Shown here: positions 15,860 through 25,165 of the stretch, piece after piece
Layout of the letters: the number at the start of each line of letters is the position of its first letter
How positions within the stretch are numbered: the stretch's first letter is position 1
NCBI RefSeq assembly: GCF_002332255.1
Contig: NZ_NRGW01000001.1
Span: forward strand, 2,976,001-3,040,000
DNA length: 64,000 nt
Source: Halomonas sp. JB37
Lineage (GTDB): Bacteria > Pseudomonadota > Gammaproteobacteria > Pseudomonadales > Halomonadaceae
Direction of reading: 5' to 3'
The notes under the pieces: model-generated
Seen by the model: the letters and a program-made list of their open reading frames with translations, nothing else
Told to the model about the DNA's origin: nothing
Databases searched by the model: none
Made by a program: the position numbers and the translations under genes

Positions 15860-17197
15860 TCAATTCTCACCTAAGCTTTTAAATTCAGAATTACCGCTTC
15901 CTATGTTTTTGTCTTCAGGGACCTCTTTTCGTGAGAAATAGAAAATCATCGACAAGACGGCAAAAACACTGTTGAAAGCAGATACTGAAAGCGAAGATGC
16001 CAACAAAACCCCGAGCACACATAAAACATCTACCCAGCTATACCCAGATTTTCTAAGACCATACGCAGTAAATCCAATTAAAAAAAGCAAGCCCATAACA
16101 CCATGATCGAATATTACACGAATAATATAAGAGTGTAGAATAACCGAATAACAGGTTTCATCACCTGAAAAACTGTATAAATCACTCCAATAAGATAGTG
16201 ATCGACACGTTTCATCAGACAATGGTGTAAGCGGCTCTGTTCCGAATAAAACATTCCACCATTTCCAACCTTCCGCATTATCTAGAAAAAGCAATAAAAA
16301 CCTGACCCTATCGACTGACGCCCCTTGCTCTAGAAAAGAACGAATGGTCATTTCGTGATCTTGTTCAATTGTAACACCAGGAATATCCGCGCTCGCTTCA
16401 GGAGATATTGCGGGCTGAACCTCCGCTGCAGTAGACGAGTTGCCTAGTGAGACATCCATTCTGTCATTAACCACAAAAACACCAACAAACAATAAAAAAG
16501 GAAGCAACAACAACCACTTTTTCCAATAAAAACCACCCACTCTAAACACGCTAAAGAAATAAACAACTAGCAAGCAGAGAAAGGCACTCCTGGACCCAGA
16601 CAAGGAAACAATAGCCATAACAACAAGAAAAAAAACAGTGCGCCAGCGCAAATCAGGCAGCACTAGATAGAAAAGCAAAAGTAGAAAAATGAGTTCAAAA
16701 TTATTCTCAGTATAAACACCCGGCCTAGAGCTAACCCATACGTCTAAACCAACAACTCTAGAGTAGAGATATTTAACCAAGAACAAAACCACTAAAATGT
16801 AAAAAAACTTACTCACATAAACTTTAGAGAAAAACGTTTTCCCTATGAAAGAGCACAAAAGAGCTACGTATATAAAAGCTTTATAAGCCTGAAGATAATC
16901 AAGTAAATTTGTATTATTCAAAAACACAGCGACGTAAAAAGTTATCAAAAGATATGCAACTACCGACATCATCAAAAAAACTGAAACTCGACCTTTAGGA
17001 GGAAAAACAAAAGCAGACAAAAGCAATACAGCTAACTCTAAAATAGCCACTGCTGGTAAAATATTATAATCATATGGCGAAAAAACACCGACGACACCTA
17101 GCGCCAATACAATCAGCACCAAAAATTGAGACAATAGTTCTTGGGATCTTAATCGGCACTCGAAAAAGTACTGCTTGTATTGATGATCAATTTGCAT
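15860..17197 (-). CDS. Probable polysaccharide polymerase (Wzy-like)
   Basis: A polytopic membrane protein of 445 residues from the ATG at 17197, preferred because CAGGAG stands 6 bases before it. Longer frames starting at 17239 or 17314 lack a ribosome site or overlap the upstream gene. About ten hydrophobic helices, a SLSGSRSAFLCLLVVYFF segment like the Wzy_C motif, and one long periplasmic loop (about residues 265-365) fit an O-antigen/exopolysaccharide polymerase. Wzy proteins are poorly conserved, so the call rests largely on topology and on its place beside wzx and the initiating transferase. The gene is markedly AT-rich. Confidence 0.7.
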   Translation of the reverse strand: MQIDHQYKQYFFECRLRSQELLSQFLVLIVLALGVVGVFSPYDYNILPAVAILELAVLLLSAFVFPPKGRVSVFLMMSVVAYLLITFYVAVFLNNTNLLDYLQAYKAFIYVALLCSFIGKTFFSKVYVSKFFYILVVLFLVKYLYSRVVGLDVWVSSRPGVYTENNFELIFLLLLFYLVLPDLRWRTVFFLVVMAIVSLSGSRSAFLCLLVVYFFSVFRVGGFYWKKWLLLLPFLLFVGVFVVNDRMDVSLGNSSTAAEVQPAISPEASADIPGVTIEQDHEMTIRSFLEQGASVDRVRFLLLFLDNAEGWKWWNVLFGTEPLTPLSDETCRSLSYWSDLYSFSGDETCYSVILHSYIIRVIFDHGVMGLLFLIGFTAYGLRKSGYSWVDVLCVLGVLLASSLSVSAFNSVFAVLSMIFYFSRKEVPEDKNIGSGNSEFKSLGEN

Positions 17198-17256
17198 CCA
17201 ATGCTCCTGCCTAAGCCAAGAAACGTTCTTGTCTCTCATTTTTTCAAAACAATCAC

Positions 17257-17895
17257 TTAAAACAATTTTCTCATAATTTTTTCTTTTATCCCCATCTTCC
17301 ACCCTTTCCCCCAATGATGAATTAGATAGGTATTATCCTCTATATAAGAATACATCAACTGTTTTCTATCGTGTGACTTGGCATAAGGATTATACGGATA
17401 AAAACACTGCCATGGCAGCCGGTTAATTCCTTCTGCATTTTTTTCGACACACGCATTTGCTACTTCTGGCGCTATTAGGAACGGTTGATTATCGTTATGA
17501 CGTTGCTCTATTAATTCAATAGCATTATTAAAAAAATGATGCCCTGCAATACCACCTACAACAGCAGTATTGAGCCTATCTTGGTCTTCATAGCCCAAAA
17601 AGCATTGATTATCGAGCAAGGGCTCAAGTGACTTTACTACCTCCATATCGACATCTAGATAGATACCACCATGGTCTCGCAATGCAATCATGCGTACGTA
17701 GTCAGATAAGAAAGCCCACCGCTTCTTATCAATACAGTATTTAATATAAACGTTATTTGTATCAATGTTATGCTCATTCCATTCAATCACTTCAAAATCC
17801 GGCATATGCACTTGCCAGCCTTTCAAACACTCTTTATACAGGGAAGTCATTTCATTCCCACCAAACCAACAAAAATGTATCTTTTTAGGAATCAT
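17257..17895 (-). CDS. Glycosyltransferase with DXD motif, GT32/capsular type
   Basis: The 212-residue protein starts MIPKKIHFCWFGG and has FLSDYVRMIALRDHGGIYLDVDMEV at about residues 63-88, the DXD sugar-binding segment shared by GT32 (OCH1-like) and capsular polysaccharide transferases. It ends with YLIHHWGKGW. A retaining transfer from a nucleotide sugar onto the growing lipid-linked repeat unit in the cytoplasm is expected. Donor and acceptor cannot be read from the sequence. It begins 3 bases after the GT26 stop. AT-rich. Confidence 0.85.
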   Translation of the reverse strand: MIPKKIHFCWFGGNEMTSLYKECLKGWQVHMPDFEVIEWNEHNIDTNNVYIKYCIDKKRWAFLSDYVRMIALRDHGGIYLDVDMEVVKSLEPLLDNQCFLGYEDQDRLNTAVVGGIAGHHFFNNAIELIEQRHNDNQPFLIAPEVANACVEKNAEGINRLPWQCFYPYNPYAKSHDRKQLMYSYIEDNTYLIHHWGKGWKMGIKEKIMRKLF

Positions 17896-17898
17896 AAC

Positions 17899-18573
17899 TC
17901 ACCGAAGCTTGTTGCCAAACTTAATCAAATAATAAGGGTAGTCTTTAAAGTAACGTTTCAACAGGCGTCGCGGCTCTTTAAAAACCCTGTAAAGCCATCT
18001 TAAGTGCAGCTTATTCACAAGCTTTGGATAATAATCCTGCCCTTTAGCTTCTACAAGTTGATCTAAGTAACCGCCACACGTAAACCCTGTACCTTTCCAG
18101 CCAAGCTCCCTCATATCAAGGAGCACTCGCTCTTGCTTACCCGCTCCCATACCAACAATTAGGATATCAGTAGAATTAGATTGCTCAAGAAATAGTCTAT
18201 ATTCATCATCGCTATTAAAATAGCCTGATCGAGCTTGCACTATCTGCAAACCAGGGTACTTAATTTCTAATAATATTTTGGCCTGCTGAATATTGTCATC
18301 AGTGCCACCCACTAACGTTAGCGTGGAGTTTCGCTGCAACGCATGATTGAAAACAATAGGAGCAAGCGATGTATCATCAAAGCTAGTGCGCGTTATTGAT
18401 TTATTTTTAAAGAGACGTGTATAAATAACAATTATGATTCCATCCGCGTAAAATTTTATCCTTGAGCACTCTTCGCTACTCAACTCTTGAGCAACCACCC
18501 CCAAAGAAAAAGGATTGATAAAACTATGATCAACACTCTCTTCTTGTTGAAATTCCTTTTCTAACTTAATCAT
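17899..18573 (-). CDS. WecG/TagA/CpsF family (GT26) glycosyltransferase
   Basis: This 224-residue protein shows family landmarks in order: YADGIIIVIYTRLF, TLVGGTDDNIQQA, YPGLQIVQARSGYF, DILIVGMGAGKQERVLLD (the GxPKQE-like region, here GAGKQE), FTCGGYLDQLVEAKG and the end block LRWLYRVFKEPRRLLKRYFKDYP. GT26 enzymes add N-acetyl-mannosaminuronic acid, N-acetylmannosamine or glucose to a lipid-linked acceptor. The replacement of Pro by Ala in the PKQE motif is unusual. Second gene of the Wzx/Wzy operon, cytoplasmic or membrane-associated. Confidence 0.85.
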   Translation of the reverse strand: MIKLEKEFQQEESVDHSFINPFSLGVVAQELSSEECSRIKFYADGIIIVIYTRLFKNKSITRTSFDDTSLAPIVFNHALQRNSTLTLVGGTDDNIQQAKILLEIKYPGLQIVQARSGYFNSDDEYRLFLEQSNSTDILIVGMGAGKQERVLLDMRELGWKGTGFTCGGYLDQLVEAKGQDYYPKLVNKLHLRWLYRVFKEPRRLLKRYFKDYPYYLIKFGNKLR

Positions 18574-18609
18574 CAGTCTTCACCGAATGCCTTTTAGAAA
18601 CTAAAAATA

Positions 18610-19926
18610 TTAACTATTAAACTTAACAGCCTCTCTCCAGTCGATGACTAAAAAGCCGAACTTTTTATTGACAACATACAATGCCACCACATTTTGTATC
18701 AGCAGGCATAGTAGTAGCGACAGCGCAGCACCATTAGCATTATACATGGGAATGAGCAGCAGTGATGCTAGCCCGCCAATCACTACCGACCAAATCAGAA
18801 TATTCCTCGCGGATTTTTGTTCGCCCGCCATTAGCAGCAACAATATGATAGACCCAGTCATAACATTTATCAATTGGGCAACCACCAAGATCCTTAGCAC
18901 GCTACTTGCACCGTCATAATCTGATCCAAATAGCCCCAGCACGGCTTCTGGCCATACAAGGAATAGTGCCGCAGGTAAAAATGCAACACACGTCATTTGA
19001 AAAGCGCTTTTCTGAGCTAATTCTCGTAAACTTTTGTGATCATTTTCATGCTGCAGCCTAGAAAATCTTGGCCCAAGAATACTATCGTAGACCGTTAAAA
19101 TGAAACCAATAATCATTGCCAGCCTAAGCCCTAGGCTAAATATCGCAACATCGCTTTCATCATGAAAAAAGCCTAGTACGATTCCGGCTCCCCACTGGGT
19201 ATAATAAAATATGATACCTACAAGTAAAAAGTCGGGGAGACTTTTGTAAAAGCTTTTTGAAAAGCTCACTTTCTCTAGCGATACGAACCGGCAGTCTTTG
19301 TATATCTTTATCACATACCACACTGCTAATAATAAATAAAAAAACAAGATACAACCTAACGCTAAAATAAGCTCAAGAGCACTAAACTCATAATCAAATA
19401 GGCTACCGAGCACTACCAGAAAACTCAATATAATTGAGATACAACCTATCTCAAAAAAACATGAAACATTTGCTCTTCCCCAACCCTTCATAAGAAAATT
19501 ACATAAATAAATAACACTATAAAGCGGAGATATAACAGCCGTTATTTTCAAACTATCAACACCATTCTCAACTGAAGAGAATAGCATTTGAGCAATCGCA
19601 GGGGCAAAAAACCATAATAAAATTGAAAACAGGCAGCCTACCAAAATATTAACGAACATTGAGCGCTGGTAAATCCACTTCACCTCTTTTTTATTACCAT
19701 TAGAGGTTGCTATTCCCATAAACTTAAGGGTAGCTCTGTCTGTCCCAAGACTGGTAAACACCTGAACCCCGATCATCACAGACAGGCATAGCATAAATGC
19801 GCCAAACGCTTGAACGGTTACAAATGTAGCCAAGACATAGGAGAGTAAAAAAGTCCCTCCAGCCGCAATACCCCTGGCAGAAAAGGTAGTTAGCAGCTGG
19901 CTTTTCATGACTTTTTTGACAAGCAT
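18610..19926 (-). CDS. wzx: Polysaccharide flippase, Wzx type
   Basis: A 438-residue MOP-superfamily flippase that moves undecaprenyl-linked repeat units to the periplasmic face. Around 12-14 hydrophobic helices span the protein, beginning QLLTTFSARGIAAGGTFLLSYVLA, with LPDFLLVGIIFYYTQWGAGIVLG and SAFQMTCVAFLPAALFLVWPEAVLGLFG in the second half. The ATG at 19926 is chosen because GAAGAG lies upstream; the longer frame begins with a TTG at 19950 without a ribosome site. It is the first gene of its operon. Upstream is AT-rich, with TATATT and TATACT as possible -10 boxes but no matching -35. Base use is visibly poorer in GC than in the flanking housekeeping genes. Confidence 0.88.
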   Translation of the reverse strand: MLVKKVMKSQLLTTFSARGIAAGGTFLLSYVLATFVTVQAFGAFMLCLSVMIGVQVFTSLGTDRATLKFMGIATSNGNKKEVKWIYQRSMFVNILVGCLFSILLWFFAPAIAQMLFSSVENGVDSLKITAVISPLYSVIYLCNFLMKGWGRANVSCFFEIGCISIILSFLVVLGSLFDYEFSALELILALGCILFFYLLLAVWYVIKIYKDCRFVSLEKVSFSKSFYKSLPDFLLVGIIFYYTQWGAGIVLGFFHDESDVAIFSLGLRLAMIIGFILTVYDSILGPRFSRLQHENDHKSLRELAQKSAFQMTCVAFLPAALFLVWPEAVLGLFGSDYDGASSVLRILVVAQLINVMTGSIILLLLMAGEQKSARNILIWSVVIGGLASLLLIPMYNANGAALSLLLCLLIQNVVALYVVNKKFGFLVIDWREAVKFNS

Positions 19927-20103
19927 TCTAGATTTCTCTTCTTGATTCAAAAAACTAAGTATAATATATTCTGGAAATATTTTTAGGGTTGAATCATACC
20001 TGTTTGTTTAGAACCATGTAACACGTAACTTCTCATCACCTCATTTAATCCACTTTCTATTAGTTTATTCCTAGCTATTGCGCGCTTTATCAAGACGGGG
20101 TCG

Positions 20104-20134
20104 AAAAAAAAGCTCTCGCTGTAATGGCGAGAGC
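20104..20134 (-). terminator. Rho-independent terminator of the first porin gene
   Basis: The minus strand shows an 8-bp GC-rich stem (GCTCTCGC, 20134-20127, with 20119-20112), a 7-base loop and eight Ts. It lies about 57 bases past the porin stop codon. Confidence 0.85.
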
Positions 20135-20191
20135 CTTGTACTCAATCATTTATACTATTGATCATTTTATACATGAGCAATAAATGCGTAC

Positions 20192-21211
20192 TCAAAAGTG
20201 ATAACGTGCCCCTGCCAGCCAATACGTACTATCAGCCAAGCTTTCATGCCGTAGGCTAGGTGCATCGCTATCGGCTAGCTCTACAAACACATCAAACGCG
20301 TCAGACACCTTATAGTACGTGCCTGCTGCCCAGGCATTGCTTTCTTCGCCTTTATCCCGCTCTACGTTGTAGTAATCTGCGACAAATGCCCAAGGACCCA
20401 CGGTATAGGTGGCGCCAACGCCAGCAGTGTCGAACCCTCCCCCATAGAGGTCGCTATCTGCTTGCGTTTCCAACCCAAGGCGTGTGGATAACTGATCAGA
20501 TATGTCATAGGACCCTATCAAGCCATAGAGCATTTCGCCATTGCCGCCGCCACGTACCACGTTTTCTACTGCGCCCAGCCCGACCTTCAGCGAACCATGC
20601 TGATAGCGGACACCGCCTTGCGTGGCGACAACCTCGCCCTCTCTACTCTGCTCGTCAACCGTCAATCCTCGCTCACTGTAGTGCTTGAACTGCACAAAGG
20701 TAGTGAAACCATTTAGCGCTGGGGTGTAATAACCGATGGAATCGCCACGCGACTGTATACCCGAAGAGTTGAACAGCAGCCCACGGTCTAGGTAAACATC
20801 AAATGGCAATGAAACAAACTGAGCGTAAAAGCTATCAAAGTTGCCTGCTTGAAATGTTCCATAGCGTTTGCTTGCCAAGCCAATATAGCTCTGACGAGTT
20901 TCATCAAAGCCATTATTTGCATCATCTTCATTGCCCTTGAAACGCCACTCTAAACGACCAAACGCGGTTAGATCAGATGTGACTTCATGGCTCATTCTAA
21001 AGCCTAGGCGTGAGTAAATATCGACAAACTCAACGCCATCATTCACTGCGTTACCGGCACTATCAAACTCGGGACCGCCACCCGCGACCCCCATGGCGAT
21101 GCGGCCGTAGACATCTAGCTGAGTACCATCTTGATTATAAAGCGTGGTGGCGTGGGCAACAGAGCCCCAAAAACTGCCACTAACAGCTGCGGCTAGCATC
21201 ACTTTTTTCAT
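20192..21211 (-). CDS. Outer-membrane porin, OmpC-like (copy 1)
   Basis: The 339-residue precursor has a signal peptide (MKKVMLAAAVSGSFWGSVAHA) and a mature start TTLYNQDGTQLDVYGRIAMG, the usual opening of trimeric general porins. Alternating hydrophobic residues and the final GARYHF with terminal Phe, the BAM-complex signal, fit a 16-strand beta barrel. The ATG at 21211 is preferred over 21220 because the signal peptide then starts with MKK. It is a paralogue of the next porin, lacking about 30 residues spread over loops, and has its own terminator. A general diffusion channel for small solutes is expected; loop differences may change selectivity. Confidence 0.92.
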   Translation of the reverse strand: MKKVMLAAAVSGSFWGSVAHATTLYNQDGTQLDVYGRIAMGVAGGGPEFDSAGNAVNDGVEFVDIYSRLGFRMSHEVTSDLTAFGRLEWRFKGNEDDANNGFDETRQSYIGLASKRYGTFQAGNFDSFYAQFVSLPFDVYLDRGLLFNSSGIQSRGDSIGYYTPALNGFTTFVQFKHYSERGLTVDEQSREGEVVATQGGVRYQHGSLKVGLGAVENVVRGGGNGEMLYGLIGSYDISDQLSTRLGLETQADSDLYGGGFDTAGVGATYTVGPWAFVADYYNVERDKGEESNAWAAGTYYKVSDAFDVFVELADSDAPSLRHESLADSTYWLAGARYHF

Positions 21212-21357
21212 TATCACCATCCCTTACTTTCTTTTTATACGCATATGCGCAAAATGCTTACCTATGAATAACAATGTTATATCATAACTCAAAATTAGGG
21301 AAGATATTGATGCTTTTTAATATCACTAACATCTACTTTACAGCCTTTCATATATAC

Positions 21358-21385
21358 AAAAAAACCGGCCTCATAAGAGGCCGGT
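21358..21385 (-). terminator. Rho-independent terminator of the second porin gene
   Basis: On the minus strand a perfect 9-bp stem (ACCGGCCTC with GAGGCCGGT, 21385-21364), a 4-base loop and six or more Ts lie about 50 bases downstream of the porin stop at 21438. Confidence 0.9.
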
Positions 21386-21437
21386 TCTATTGGTTCTGCT
21401 AGGCAGCTACCCTTAAAGCAAGGTGGTTAAACCAAGC

Positions 21438-22550
21438 TTAGAAGTGGTAACGAGCGCCTGTCAGCCAGTATACTTCGTCAGTCAGGTCGCCAACTACGTC
21501 GCCCAGATTGGTGTCGCTGTTGATGCGGTTAGATGCATCAGCATCGGCGACTTCTAGGAATACGTCGAAGCTGCTAGAAACGTTGTAGTAGCTGCCCAGT
21601 GCCCAGGATTTGCTGGTTTCTTCACCGTCACGCTCAACGTTGTAGAAATCACCAGTGAATGCCCAAGGACCGGTGGTGAAAGTACCACCTAGGCCAACCT
21701 TGTCATAGCCATTTTCGTCGCTAGCGCCACGAAGATCGTAACCGCTGTTGTTGTCACGCGTTTCATAACCAAGACGCGCAGAGAACTGGTCAGTGAAATC
21801 GTAAGAACCGATCAGGCCGTAAAGCATTTCGCCGTTACCGCCGCCACGCTTCACATCTTCAACAAAGCCTAGACCAACAGTCACAGGGCCCTGTGCGTAG
21901 CGAACACCACCTTGTGGTGCTACAACACTGCCTTCATTAGAAACTTCACCAAATTCTCTGCCCCTATCTTGCCCATCTTCAAGCAGTCCGCGCTCACTGT
22001 AGTGTTTCAACTGCAAGAAGGCAGTGAAACCGCTCAGGTCAGGCGTGTAGTAACCGATAGAGTCGCCACGTGACTGTTTCGGATGACCAGCAAATTCTAG
22101 GCCACGATCGATGTAAACATCGAACGGCAGAGAAACAAACTGATTGTAGAAGCTGTCAAAGTTACCCGCTTGGAAAGTACCGAACTGGTCACTTTGCAAA
22201 CCTAGGTACGCTTGACGAGTTTCCGAGAATGCATCGAAGTTGTTACCGTTGCGGTTACCAGACTCATCAGCACGGAAACGCCACTCAAGACGACCGAAAG
22301 CAGTCAGGTCACGAGAAACTTCGTGGCTCATGCGCAGACCAAGACGAGAGAAAACGTCTACGAACTCAGCGCCGTCATCAATACGGTTGCCAGCACTATT
22401 GAATTCAGGGCCGCCACCAGCGATACCCATGGCGATACGGCCATAGATATCCAGCTTAGTACCGTCTTGGTCGTATACAGTTGCTGCTTGTGCTGCAGCA
22501 GAGGCACCCAAGGCACCAACGATAGCAGTCGCTAAAAGTGTTTTTTTCAT
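21438..22550 (-). CDS. Outer-membrane porin, OmpC-like (copy 2)
   Basis: A 370-residue precursor with the signal peptide MKKTLLATAIVGALGASAAAQA and mature start ATVYDQDGTKLDIYGRIAMG. It aligns with the neighbouring porin along its whole length. Shared stretches include SLPFDVYIDRGL, QSRGDSIGYYTP, FLQLKHYSERGL, GGGNGEMLYGLIGSYD and the terminal ARYHF. It has longer loops, including two acidic insertions. AAGGA sits nine bases before the ATG. Strong codon regularity and a strong terminator suggest high expression. The two genes appear to be separate transcription units from a duplication. Confidence 0.93.
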   Translation of the reverse strand: MKKTLLATAIVGALGASAAAQAATVYDQDGTKLDIYGRIAMGIAGGGPEFNSAGNRIDDGAEFVDVFSRLGLRMSHEVSRDLTAFGRLEWRFRADESGNRNGNNFDAFSETRQAYLGLQSDQFGTFQAGNFDSFYNQFVSLPFDVYIDRGLEFAGHPKQSRGDSIGYYTPDLSGFTAFLQLKHYSERGLLEDGQDRGREFGEVSNEGSVVAPQGGVRYAQGPVTVGLGFVEDVKRGGGNGEMLYGLIGSYDFTDQFSARLGYETRDNNSGYDLRGASDENGYDKVGLGGTFTTGPWAFTGDFYNVERDGEETSKSWALGSYYNVSSSFDVFLEVADADASNRINSDTNLGDVVGDLTDEVYWLTGARYHF

Positions 22551-22693
22551 GATGTAAGTTCCTTAACTCGTATACTGTTTCGATCGTTGCTGCTCGGCTC
22601 TTAATAAGCCGGCAGGTGGCTTTTGCGGGCCATGCTCTTTTCCCATCCGCCGGTTTTTCCCGGAGGTATGCGGCATGTCCTCAACTAAGCCTT

Positions 22694-22727
22694 GTTATAG
22701 TCCAATGCTCGCAGGACAAACTCTATA
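22694..22727 (-). promoter_or_regulatory. Possible promoter boxes of the second porin gene
   Basis: The 264 bases between the ProQ-domain gene and the porin start hold two -10-like boxes on the minus strand: TATAGA (22727-22722) and TATAAC (22699-22694). Candidate -35 boxes (TTGCGT, TTGTCC) are at sub-optimal spacings of 15 and 14. Either start would give an untranslated leader of about 140-165 bases, a common target for small RNAs in porin mRNAs. Weakly supported. Confidence 0.3.
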
Positions 22728-22814
22728 CCGGGATTCCTATGAACGCAATAGAAAAAAACAGTGTTTCTTTACTATTTGCACTTTTTTATGGAACCCCTGC
22801 ACCGCCATCCGGTC

Positions 22815-23696
22815 TCAGCCGCCCTTGAACTTCTGCTGTAGACCTAACAATTTGTCTTCCATGCTAAGCGAGCTGCGGGACTCATTTTTTTCCATATCAG
22901 GTTGCTTAGCCACATTCTGGTGGCTTTCTTCAGCTGCCGGAGAGGACTTTTTAGCTTGAGCTTGTTTTTGTGGCTTACTTACTTTCGACGCACCATTTTT
23001 CGCCCTACTATCTTTCGACTTACCATCTTGCGATTTAACATCATGCGGCTCACCGCGTTTTTCTGATGCATGCAATGCCGCTTGTTTATCCACATTTCCC
23101 GCAGGTTGCCCATCTAAATCAACCCGTTCAGCGCCAGCTCGGACTGCTTTGATATAGCGCGGCAGATTAACATAGTTAGCCAGGGCACGGCGTACAAGCT
23201 TGCTCGGCCATGCTTCCCGTTCAGCTAAATCTTGATGAATGCCCACTTTCAGCGGCTTAGTATGGCCTTTGAAGAACGCTTTCGGGTAGCGCTCATACCA
23301 TTCATTAAGTAGCGCGTGTGGGGACGGTGCCTGCGATGTTACGGCAGCAGGCTGAAGTGACAATGATTCATTTTTTTGCGCTTCATCTAAGCCCGCACTG
23401 CTTACCCGCTCTTCAGACGGATCATTTGATGACGCTTCAGCGAGATTTTCAACTTCTTCAGTTTCAGTTTCAGCTTCAGTTTTTTCAATTATCGCACTGG
23501 CTTCAGTGGCAGCGACTGCTTCGGCTGCAGGAGAGTTCTGGGACGTTGCCGCACTTGGCTCGCCCTGCGGTAGCGCATTGTTGCCTACCAGCTGCTTTAA
23601 GCGCTGATTTTCCTCACGCAGGGCCTGTAGCTCAGCTTGGGTGCTCTCAAGACGCTGTTCTAAATCATCTAGCATAGTTATTAAGCTGGCGGCCAT
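22815..23696 (-). CDS. ProQ/FinO-domain RNA-binding protein with N-terminal coiled coil
   Basis: Starting at the ATG at 23696 (AGGAG six bases ahead), the 293-residue protein has three parts. Residues 1-37 form a leucine-rich coiled coil (LDDLEQRLESTQAELQALRE). Residues 45-125 are a Glu/Ser/Ala-rich linker. Residues about 127-200 match the ProQ/FinO domain (NEWYERYPKAFF, KPLKVGIHQDL, ALANYVNLPRYIKAV, GAERVDLDGQPAG), which binds structured small RNAs and mRNA 3' ends. The tail is Lys-rich and disordered. In E. coli ProQ the FinO domain is N-terminal and no coiled coil precedes it, so this variant may oligomerise. It lies 20 bases after folA, probably in one operon. Confidence 0.85.
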   Translation of the reverse strand: MAASLITMLDDLEQRLESTQAELQALREENQRLKQLVGNNALPQGEPSAATSQNSPAAEAVAATEASAIIEKTEAETETEEVENLAEASSNDPSEERVSSAGLDEAQKNESLSLQPAAVTSQAPSPHALLNEWYERYPKAFFKGHTKPLKVGIHQDLAEREAWPSKLVRRALANYVNLPRYIKAVRAGAERVDLDGQPAGNVDKQAALHASEKRGEPHDVKSQDGKSKDSRAKNGASKVSKPQKQAQAKKSSPAAEESHQNVAKQPDMEKNESRSSLSMEDKLLGLQQKFKGG

Positions 23697-23716
23697 AGCC
23701 TTCTCCTTTGACCTTA

Positions 23717-24247
23717 TCAGTCGGCGGTGCGCTCGTAGACGACGAAATCGTAATGTGGCTGCCCTTCCGCTGGCTGCCCCGCTACGCGCTGCACTTCGCG
23801 CCACACCCGGCCATCAATTTCCGGAAACGTGGCATCACCCTCTACGTCACAATCCACTTCTGTTATATAGAGCCTCTGAGCAAAGGGTAACGCCTGGCGA
23901 TAAATCTCGCCGCCCCCCATCACCATAATCTCTTCTGCTGCCTCAATGGTGGCATGCTGGTCAGCTAGTGCAAGCGCTGCTGGAAGATCATGACAAACAC
24001 GCACGCCTTCGTGAACAAACTCAGCATTACGTGTCACCACAACATTGAGCCGATTCGGCAGCGCTTTACCAATTGATGCAAACGTTTTGCGCCCCATCAC
24101 CAGCGGCTTTGCCTGTGTCATACGTTTGAAGAACTTTAAATCTTCAGGCAAATACCAGGGCAGTTTGCCCTCAACGCCAATTACCCTATTTCGCGCCATA
24201 GCGACAATCATAGCCACCGGCACTAATGGATCGACGTTAGTGCTCAT
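23717..24247 (-). CDS. folA: Dihydrofolate reductase
   Basis: The 176-residue enzyme reduces dihydrofolate to tetrahydrofolate with NADPH. Visible family features are [23 protein letters not shown] near the N-terminus (substrate pocket, with PEDLKFFK), [17 protein letters not shown] (NADPH site), [15 protein letters not shown], and [18 protein letters not shown] near the end. The ATG overlaps the thyA stop as ATGA, coupling the two enzymes of the thymidylate cycle. Length is slightly above the E. coli protein (159) because of a longer N-terminus and C-terminal loops. Confidence 0.96.
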   Translation of the reverse strand: MSTNVDPLVPVAMIVAMARNRVIGVEGKLPWYLPEDLKFFKRMTQAKPLVMGRKTFASIGKALPNRLNVVVTRNAEFVHEGVRVCHDLPAALALADQHATIEAAEEIMVMGGGEIYRQALPFAQRLYITEVDCDVEGDATFPEIDGRVWREVQRVAGQPAEGQPHYDFVVYERTAD

Positions 24248-25062
24248 ACCGCCACCTTCGCTTTGATGTGAGGGTGTGCCTCGTATGCGTCAATTTGGAT
24301 ATCTTCAAACCGGAACGCAAACAAGTCGTTTATTTCTGGATTAAGCACCAGCTGCGGTGCTGCTTTCGGCGTGCGGGTCAGCTGTTCTTGCGCCTGCTCC
24401 AGATGATTACTGTACAGGTGAGCGTCGCCCAGCGTATGAATAAACTCACCGGGCTGAAGGCCAGCCACCTGAGCCACCATCGTTAGCAGCAGAGCGTAGC
24501 TGGCAATGTTGAACGGAACACCTAAGAAAATATCGGCGCTGCGCTGATAGAGCTGGCACGACAGTTTTCCGTTTGCCACATAAAATTGGAAAAGGCAGTG
24601 GCACGGCGGAAGCTGCATTTCATCTACTTGAGCGGGGTTCCAGGCAGACACAATCAGCCTGCGCGACTGGGGCGTCGTGCGAATTTGCCCTAACACCTTA
24701 GCGATTTGGTCAACGCTACCGCCCTTAGGGTCAGGCCAGCTACGCCATTGATAGCCGTAAACGGGGCCCAGATCACCGTTTTCATCGGCCCAGTCGTCCC
24801 ATATCCGCACGCCGTGATCTTTTAGGTAAGCGATATTAGTGTCGCCTTTCAAGAACCATAGAAGCTCATGGATAATAGAGCGCAGGTGCAGCTTTTTAGT
24901 CGTCAGCAGCGGAAAGCCACGCGACAAATCAAAGCGCATCTGATGACCAAACACGGAGCGAGTGCCCACGCCGGTGCGGTCATGGCGGTCAACGCCATGC
25001 TCTAAAACAGTCTTCATTAAGTCTAAATAGGGTTGCTCTAGCGCGGGCGTTGTAGCAGTCAC
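24244..25062 (-). CDS. thyA: Thymidylate synthase
   Basis: The 272-residue enzyme methylates dUMP to dTMP with methylene-tetrahydrofolate. It shows [19 protein letters not shown], the [19 protein letters not shown] segment, the nucleophile in [27 protein letters not shown] and the end [21 protein letters not shown]. The start is GTG at 25062, with a GGA-containing sequence 8 bases ahead. It precedes folA with a 4-base overlap and follows lgt by about 100 bases, matching the lgt-thyA order in E. coli. Confidence 0.97.
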   Translation of the reverse strand: MTATTPALEQPYLDLMKTVLEHGVDRHDRTGVGTRSVFGHQMRFDLSRGFPLLTTKKLHLRSIIHELLWFLKGDTNIAYLKDHGVRIWDDWADENGDLGPVYGYQWRSWPDPKGGSVDQIAKVLGQIRTTPQSRRLIVSAWNPAQVDEMQLPPCHCLFQFYVANGKLSCQLYQRSADIFLGVPFNIASYALLLTMVAQVAGLQPGEFIHTLGDAHLYSNHLEQAQEQLTRTPKAAPQLVLNPEINDLFAFRFEDIQIDAYEAHPHIKAKVAV

Positions 25063-25165
25063 AGAATTTCCAAATTAACAGGCGATGTAGCGGTTCATTT
25101 TAGGTGGAGAGGTCATAAGGGGCAATGTGAAGATTCCCCCTCGCCTTTACTCAACCTGCTAATAC

